Assembly (NCBI GenBank): GCA_019009955.1
Contig: CM032228.1
Span: forward strand, 206,908,501 to 206,972,500
Length of the DNA stretch: 64,000 nt
Origin: Riptortus pedestris
Lineage: Eukaryota; Arthropoda; Insecta; Hemiptera; Alydidae
Reading direction: 5' to 3'
Shown: piece by piece, positions 57,830 through 64,000 of the stretch
Layout: each line of letters begins with the position of its first letter
How positions within the stretch are numbered: position 1 is the first letter of the stretch
Position numbers and translations under genes: made by a program
The notes under the pieces: model-generated
The model's database searches: none
What the model was told of the DNA's origin: nothing
Seen by the model: only the letters and a program-made list of their open reading frames with translations

Positions 57830-58250
57830 TAGATGGCGGCCATCTGAGACCTAGGCCAGTCTGGAAAATTTCTCTTTGAACTTACCACCCGTCAATAAAG
57901 TGGCCTAGCTGGCCCGACAGTTTGTTAGTTCTCAGTTTTCTTACTAGTGAATAACAGTGCATTTTTAGTGAACAGTACTTTTCAGTTTTAGTGCAGTGCC
58001 GTGTTTTTGTGAATATCAGTGCAGTACCGTGTTCTGTGAACTTAGTGATTCACATGATAGTGAGTTATTGTACTGTGAAATAAGAAGTGAAGTTATCAGT
58101 ACATTTTGTGAAAAGTAGCGAAGAATTATTTTTCCAAATGTATAGTGCATAGTCAAATAAATTGTGCAGTGTTAAAAACGCTGAAGTTTGTGTGTTTAAT
58201 TTTGCAGTCCAAAAGAACCCTAATAATCAACGTTTATTATTTTTGTAATA
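57830..58250 (+). promoter_or_regulatory. Possible promoter and 5' leader
   Basis: A YY1-like AGATGGCGGCCATCT lies at 57831-57845. About 100 bp further a leader-like stretch begins, dense in GTGAA and CAGTG words ('tagtgaataacagtgcattt') and free of long A/T runs, ending near 'tttaattttgcag'. It could be a host 5' exon or the 5' end of a retroelement. No coding sequence follows that I can identify. Confidence 0.2.
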
Positions 58251-59265
58251 AACCTAACAACATTATTAAAACATTGAATCATTTTTTAAATTAATGGCTG
58301 AACTTCAATTAAATAGATCTCTTCACGTTAATACTTTTCAAAAACTTCAATAGTGCTGGTTACATCGGTAGCATTTGGTACAACGTTATGTCTTCCCATC
58401 TGTATAGACGAAGGCGGGCTAGAGAAAGTATATTTCTCTTGGTGATGGACTAACTCCGCTTTTAGAACTAAGGATATGATACTCCTGATGAGGCCATGTA
58501 GTGAAGACTGCGAAGCTTGTAGTGTTATAATAAAGCGAATGGAGGAGAAATAGGTTTTTTTCCTATAAATTCTGATCTTTTGCCTACAAGTGATTTCAGA
58601 TTAACGTTTAAAGGATATTGTTCATTTTAAATTCTTCACATAAGTATTTAAACTACCTATATAATATGGTTTTTAAACAGCGATGATAAGGAGGTAGACA
58701 AAGAGGAACAAACAAACGGAAGGTTAAGGAAAGAGGTTGCCTAGAGGCTATTTCAGAAGAGAGGCCTTCATCAGAGCCCCTGTCAACAGCAGGCAGTACT
58801 AATCCCCAGGGATACAACCACATTCACTACGATAACGCATCATGTGTGCCCTTTCGTCTATCTCAGCTGTTTTCCACTAACCTTTACCAGATTTCCCTTA
58901 AGTGTTTTCCGCTAAAATTTAGGACTTTGGAGCAGTGGCTGTTCATCGATAAGGCCATATCACGCTTAATATAAGCAACAGTGAAAAACACGGTTCTGTT
59001 AAAAAAAAGACATAGATAACGTTGATAAAATAAACTAAAAGAATATTAGCAAAGTTCATTTTACTTCTTTATTGAAGCTAAGAGTTTCTTACGAAACACG
59101 GTTTTCGAATGTAAAATTCAAGGCCAAGTTCATTACTTGATGAAATGATATCGGGGGATCAAAAGTAGGCTTAGAAATGACAGGCAAGGTTAGAAGAAGC
59201 TTCCACCTGAGCCGAGCAATGAAGGAAATGGCCGACCTAATCCGAACTATACCCCACCACAGACA
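58251..59265. other. No gene; weak hammerhead-like word
   Basis: 'ctcctgatgaggcc' ... 'gcgaagc' ... AATAAAG at 58484-58540 has the same layout as the other modules, in weak form. The rest is unassigned. Confidence 0.35.
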
Positions 59266-59450
59266 TCATAAAAATGCAAATATCTCGGTTAATATTCAAG
59301 ATAGAGAATAAGTGCATATGACTATATTTATAGTAAATTTAATTTGCAATAAGATTGGTTCTATACAATTTTTCGATCCGATGCATAATAACGGAGATAT
59401 TTGGAATTTTCGAAAATCCCCCCTCTAAACCCCCTCCCTCCTTCTAGTGG
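59266..59450 (-). mobile_element. HINE-like middle block
   Basis: 'aatatctcggttaatattcaagatag' through 'ataacggagatatt' to a C-rich run. The ends are missing. Confidence 0.7.
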
Positions 59451-59887
59451 GAAGGGAAAAGTGGGAGAATCAAAAATAGGCAAAATGTCCATTATTAAAT
59501 ATCAAAAATTTAAAATAAGCAATCTTTAAGATAATTTTGTGATCTATAATCGTAGTCCTTCTAATTTTTATCTTTTGAGTCATATTTATATGAGGTTCTT
59601 AACTACTAAGATAGAATTACAGATTAGAATGCCCAGTTTTCATAAAATGAACATCAAGCATTTGAGAAATCTGCAAAGTTTAGGTGAATCAAAACGACTA
59701 ATTCTGTTGAATAATGCAATTCCAAGATTTTGGCGATTACAATAATTGCTTAAATGACATGATTTACTGCGTACAATGAAGTAAAAAAGTAGATTTCTAT
59801 TGTTATATAAAATAGTGGTTTTATAAACTACGGTCAAACGGAATTTTTCTTTTGATTACATTAAACCATGAATAGTAGTAGTTTTTC

Positions 59888-60082
59888 ATTTATTTATTGC
59901 TTACAAGGATTTTCCTTATAGCAAGAAGTATGCCTTATATAATGAAGTTAGTTTTTCTATGTTAGTAGCTTATATATAAAACAAACAAAATATGCTGCCC
60001 TCTTTCTGAGGGTACCTGTGTGGTCACCCTCCTAATCTGCCAATTTCTTGGTAATGATGTTTTTTTTTTTTTTTATATATAC

Positions 60083-60128
<46 letters not shown>

Positions 60129-60420
60129 CAAACTAGAATTAAGTATAACTGACTAGAATTTACATTAACATTTCTAGAAAATCTAAACTAATAAATGTCA
60201 TTATATTTTATTATCTTACCTAATATTAAAACATTATATTTTCAACAAAATAGTTTTATTAAACATCATCTATTTTGGTTCCTGTTCGTTCTAATACATA
60301 AGTATAACAGTACTAATTAAAAAAAAAGCCTTTAAGAGAAGAAGAGAAATTTTACTATGATAACTCAGATAAGATTCGCGAAGTTTGAAACTATTTCTTA
60401 AATATTTAAAAATGCTAATA
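59888..60420 (-). pseudogene. LINE 3' fragment, minus-strand copy with insertion
   Basis: Same 3'UTR as 9540-9750 ('ttgcttacaaggattttcctta', 'gttagtttttctatgttagtagc') and the end of the coding part ('agattcgcgaagtttgaaactatttc'). It is interrupted at about 59990-60125 by unrelated text and a (TA)n array (60084-60124). Confidence 0.65.
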
Positions 60421-60429
60421 TAATTCACT

Positions 60430-60690
60430 AGTTGCACTATTTAGAATAGATGTTGTTTATTGGTCTTTTATTTTATCCATATTTGTTTTGTAAAACAATT
60501 AATTTTACTTTATTCTTGATTTATATCTTATTTTATTGTTACTATTTCTGTATTATATAATGTGTTTTTTTTGTACCCCAAGTGATTGGGTCATATTTTG
60601 TAATGCATTGTGTAACCGACACCCCATCAGTATGGGTTTATCCTGTAAACTGATGTATTATAAATAAATAAATAAAATAAAATAACTATC
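60430..60690 (+). mobile_element. Probable LINE 3'UTR of another family
   Basis: 'gtaatgcattgtgtaaccgac' followed by 'catcagtatgggtttatcc' and a tail of AATAAATAAATAAAATAAAA. The layout of a LINE 3' end; no coding part is attached. Confidence 0.4.
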
Positions 60691-61256
60691 GACTTTCCAC
60701 CCCCCCCCTCAATAGACCTATCAAAGTTAATAGCATGCGTTAATTAATACAACTCCGTAAAATCAATGTTGAGGAAACTTTATCGTTATAATATATTATA
60801 TTACAAATTCTAAAGGCCAGAGTGTAATATGGCGTGTAAATGTGTAAAGGAGTAGAAAAAAAGGAAAAATAGCCGTTGGTAAATGAAGTGTGTAAAGTAC
60901 TGTGTGACGTAGCTAGCAGGGAGCTGACGTCATTGCTAGCGGTAGGATTAAAGCTAATTGTGAGGCAAGTGAGAGGTTACTCTGTGGCCAGCGAGCTACA
61001 AAAATCTCACCCCCTCCCACTCTCCTCCTCAAATATTCCATCGTCTAATTACACCTTCACAAATTCTCTAAATATGAGATTTTAAAAGTTTTATACCGCC
61101 AACGCAGTAAACCTGCGTCTCAGCAAATTAATCTTTATCCATTTGCCAGATTCCGAAACAAATAATTAGCAGTTAATTCCCTAATATGGAACAAGTGTAA
61201 ATAAAATAATTTGATATTTAACCTTTACGAAATATTATTTTATTATTATTATTTAT
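60691..61256. other. Unassigned, with a perfect CRE-type palindrome
   Basis: TGACGTCA at 60925-60932 lies between two GCTAGC words (60912 and 60935 region). The sequence around 60880-61030 is GC-richer. No gene seen. Confidence 0.3.
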
Positions 61257-61430
61257 TAACGTCCAGTTTTTGCAACTGAGGCTAATTGGGACGGGTTATC
61301 TACAGGTTACCACCCTTTTCTAGCCAGGGTGGGGCTTAGGATGTTATTTAATGAATTCCATAACTAAATAATTTAAATAACATCCGAAGTCTCCCCCTAG
61401 CTAGAAAAGGGTGGTGACTTATAGATAACA
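61257..61430 (-). mobile_element. Two SINE tail fragments in inverted orientation
   Basis: A minus-strand SINE tail ('tttttgcaactgaggctaattgg', 'accacccttttctagccaggg') is followed at 61390-61430 by a plus-strand piece ('gctagaaaagggtggtgac'). Confidence 0.6.
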
Positions 61431-61664
61431 CAAAATTTTCGAAATAGAAGTAAAATGTTTTAGCCAAGCACAATTCTGAGGCCGTATTTGTGAAGTAATA
61501 TTTCCGTTTCTATGCATCAGATAAAAGGTCCAAACACGGTTTTTGTAATTGAAATAGGTTTTGCGTTCCTATGGATTGAATGCATTCGCTGTTCTTTACA
61601 TTTTCTTGGAAGTTTATTTTTGATTTTATGAAAAAAACTAAATGTGAAAAAAATCCATTTTTTT

Positions 61665-61857
61665 AAAGTCAAGTTTTTGCTGCTATTGCTAATTGATTTA
61701 TCTTAAGGTAACCACACTTTTCTAGCAAGGGTAAGAATTTAATTTAATGAGTTTGCCATTAAATAAATCCCTATCGCTTAGGAATCGAACCCACCACTCT
61801 AGTTTTACGAAGAGATATTAAGACCAACCCCTTAACTCAAATGGCTAACCTGCGTCA
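61665..61857 (-). mobile_element. tRNA-derived SINE, minus-strand copy
   Basis: Contains the B-box complement 'ggaatcgaacccacc', the A-box side 'cttaactcaaatggctaacctg', and the tail complement 'ggtaaccacacttttctagc'. Confidence 0.7.
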
Positions 61858-61924
61858 CTGTAAAATCTATAGATTACGCGATTTAGTAATTGAAATCGAG
61901 CAAGGGGCAATTTGAAACTAGTTT

Positions 61925-62047
61925 TATCTGATTTACCTTAATGGAAATCAGCAGCTATTTAGGTCGAACTCAGAACACGAGTTTCGAAACATTTCTTCAA
62001 ATGTCCATTGATCCTACTAGAAGATAACGAAAACGGGGTCCATTCAC

Positions 62048-62092
<45 letters not shown>
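61925..62092 (+). mobile_element. HINE-like 5' half
   Basis: 'atttaccttaatggaaatcagc', 'cgagtttcgaaacatttcttcaaatgtcc', then the (TA)n array (62048-62090), after which the family sequence stops. Confidence 0.7.
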
Positions 62093-62093
<1 letters not shown>

Positions 62094-62574
62094 GATTTTT
62101 TGCTGCAAATAACTTAAAATTATTTATTTATTTATGTGATATACGCTATACCCGTTCTAATTCAATGGATGAAAAAAAAAGTAATATAAAATAATTCTTT
62201 ATCGACAAAACAATTCAAACTGGGGCCAGAGGAAGTCTCAACGGTTAATTCCCAAATCCAAAAATCGATTTAGTAGGAGAGAGAGAGAGCTTTTAGAGCG
62301 GGGAAGGTTTGGTATAGAATTATTTTCGTTTAGTATAAAAAAGGTCTATAATTAAGTTCTGTGACATGTTTTTATCTGATTTATTGGAATGGAGATATAT
62401 ATTGATTTGCAATTGAAGCATTTTGATTATTTTATCTAATAGAAGGACAAAGAAGTCTTGTGGTGCCCACGTCAGCTTTATTTCTTCCACTACTGCTTAA
62501 TATCGATTACTTACGAATAATTCCATGTGTAAATATTTTTATTCATTCCTGCTGTGTTCCGTTTGTATTTGTTC
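62093..62574. other. No recognisable feature
   Basis: AT-rich, with a short GA tract at about 62277. Confidence 0.45.
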
Positions 62575-62800
62575 ACCATTTTTGTTTTGGTTCCTTTCCT
62601 GTTTTTGTGTTTTCTTTCTGTTTTTTGTGTTTTCATTCTTTTTTTGTTCCTTCCTGATTTGTATTCCTTCCTGATTTGTATTCCTTTTCTGTTTTGAGTT
62701 ACCTTTCTGTTTGTGTTCCTTTTCTGCTTTGTGTTTATTTTCGTGTTTTGTGTTCCTTTTCTGTTTTTGTTTCCCTTTCTGTTTTGTGTCCCACTTCGTT
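62575..62800 (+). repeat. T-rich minisatellite
   Basis: Imperfect tandem units of about 17-24 bp around 'gtgttccttttctgtttt', strongly strand-biased (almost no A). Confidence 0.85.
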
Positions 62801-63065
62801 TTGTTAAATTTCTTTTGTTTTTTTTTCTTTGTTTCTTTCGTTGGTTTTGTTTTTAACTTATAAAGCTTTTGTTTTGAGCAATTTCGCCATTTCTGCGAAG
62901 CTCCAAATAAATAAATAAAATAAAAATAAATATTTATAAAATTTAATTTAGCTTTTTGTATACATTTTTTTGCATATGTTTGTAAAGAAGTGAGGCGATT
63001 CTTTTAGAAACGTAACAATTGAGAAAGACCTAAACGGCATATAATATTAACCAAATATACTAAAA

Positions 63066-63070
<5 letters not shown>
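62801..63070. other. No recognisable feature
   Basis: A T-rich run passes into AT-rich sequence, ending at a short TA then (TG)n array (about 63067-63100). Confidence 0.5.
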
Positions 63071-63097
<27 letters not shown>

Positions 63098-63189
63098 AGA
63101 TATATATAATATACATACACACATACATATGAATGCATATATTAGTTTTGAAACAGCTTCTAGAGTGATGTATACTATTGAAGGTGTCC

Positions 63190-63480
63190 TGATGAATGGT
63201 GAGTGTACGATAGTGGGGTAGCGTGCTCGTGGCATTAGTACATAGAAGTCGGTGAGTGGGCTAGGAGGGGATGGGAAAGCAGGTATTGTCCCGGGTGTAG
63301 CTATGGAGACCCCAGAGGGGAGGGAGGTCGTATCGAACTGCAACCCCCACCAGCTAGGGGAAGGGGCGAGGAGTGGGGGTAGCTGCCGCAGGGTGGGGGA
63401 ACGCACGATCCCCCTCCCCTAACCATCCACCCCCTACCCCCTCCTTTAACTCCCTTCCCTGCTCTAACTCACTAATTATA
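63190..63480. other. GC-rich block with G-run clusters
   Basis: Abrupt change to GC-rich, strand-asymmetric sequence. G runs on the plus strand (about 63290-63405) are followed by C runs. A 119-codon minus frame (63047-63406) is Pro/Ser-rich ('LPPLLAPSPSWWGLQFD') and continues into a microsatellite translation, so I do not call it a gene. Confidence 0.4.
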
Positions 63481-63929
63481 GCTACAATCGACATGTTTAT
63501 ACCCCCACCACTAACTCAACCCATATAGCGGATCCGAGCGACAATCTTCTTTAATTATCGCCCTTTATCTCTTTCTCCTTCTTCTCCAAATCACTTTACA
63601 GCGGAGTCTCCTAATAATTCAACAAACGAAAGTTGCTTAAATCTGTCTAAATACAACATGATAGCGCACACATCAGATTGGCTCAAAAGAACTATATTTA
63701 ATGAACAAGGTGAAAAGGAACTCATCCGATACATTTAACAACTGTGTCGAATCAAATTGTGTGTGACCTAAACTGCATAAGTATGTTTCCTCATCTGAAT
63801 TCAATTTTGATCTACTGTATGTGCCTTAGAAAGCTGGCTATTACTATAAGACCCAGAGTAAGTAATTTTGTCAGTGATGTACCTAAATGATAACACGTAC
63901 CCCTTTAAAGAATTCAAATATATATGTAT

Positions 63930-63930
<1 letters not shown>
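63481..63930. other. No recognisable feature
   Basis: Unique sequence without a convincing frame. Confidence 0.45.

Positions 63931-63970
<40 letters not shown>
63931..63970. repeat. (TA)n microsatellite
   Basis: TA array close to the window end. Confidence 0.95.
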
Positions 63971-63971
<1 letters not shown>

Positions 63972-64000
63972 TTTTTATTTTGGACCCAATATTATTAATA

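Noticed and set aside
63047..63406. 119-codon Pro-rich minus frame
   Set aside because: Its 3' half translates a TG/TA microsatellite. The GC-rich part has no recognised domain or splice support.

Overview
This 64 kb window is AT-rich animal DNA, most likely arthropod. It holds non-LTR, Penelope-like and Ty3/Gypsy-type retroelement remains, three piggyBac traces, Tc1-like miniatures, Helitron ends, tRNA-headed SINEs and long (TA)n and (GA)n arrays. These combinations are familiar from arthropods, but no conserved host protein is present, so the organism cannot be named. I found no convincing complete host gene. Nearly all open frames are pieces of broken transposable elements or chance frames over microsatellites. 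One 85-bp exon-like block (25141-25225) is the only candidate host coding sequence.

Layout. Positions 319-8000 carry several copies of a dominant non-coding repeat and nested Helitron pieces. Positions 3015-10173 are repeated in direct orientation at 11466-18599 with few differences. A 1,263-bp segment (10183-11445) lies between the two units and is an inverted copy of 19396-20658. This is a duplication with an inverted piece at its junction. Positions 20660-25100 are mostly unassigned but include a piggyBac derivative with intact ends (23688-24654). Positions 26201-27792 are a 5'-truncated LINE with a perfect 13-bp target duplication, followed by a Gypsy integrase tail (28204-28520). At 30516-31616 a foldback element with Maverick/Polinton-like features has been split by a 580-bp retroposed element. 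The rest holds piggyBac remnants (32650-33170, 45840-46560), two Tc1-like miniatures (35729-36303, 49811-50431), a TA-cored palindrome (42349-42687), a Penelope-like RT/GIY-YIG remnant (47140-48460), a TIR element with a 104-bp repeat (52882-53813), SINEs and a G-rich block near 63.3 kb.

The most striking content is the dominant repeat, with about 20 full or partial copies on both strands. In its own orientation it starts with AGCAGATTTCCC, carries a (TA)n array at a fixed internal place, repeats the start inverted near the other end (GGGAAATCTGCT), and finishes with a short hairpin (ACGCAG-CCC-CTGCGT) followed by GACGGAC and T-rich flank. Subterminal inverted repeats, an internal microsatellite, a 3' hairpin and T-rich insertion sites match the architecture of non-autonomous Helentrons (HINE/DINE-1 type). 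This assignment is inferred from structure; no Rep/helicase gene is present here.

All coordinates of element ends were read by eye. Identity statements are qualitative, because no alignment could be run.
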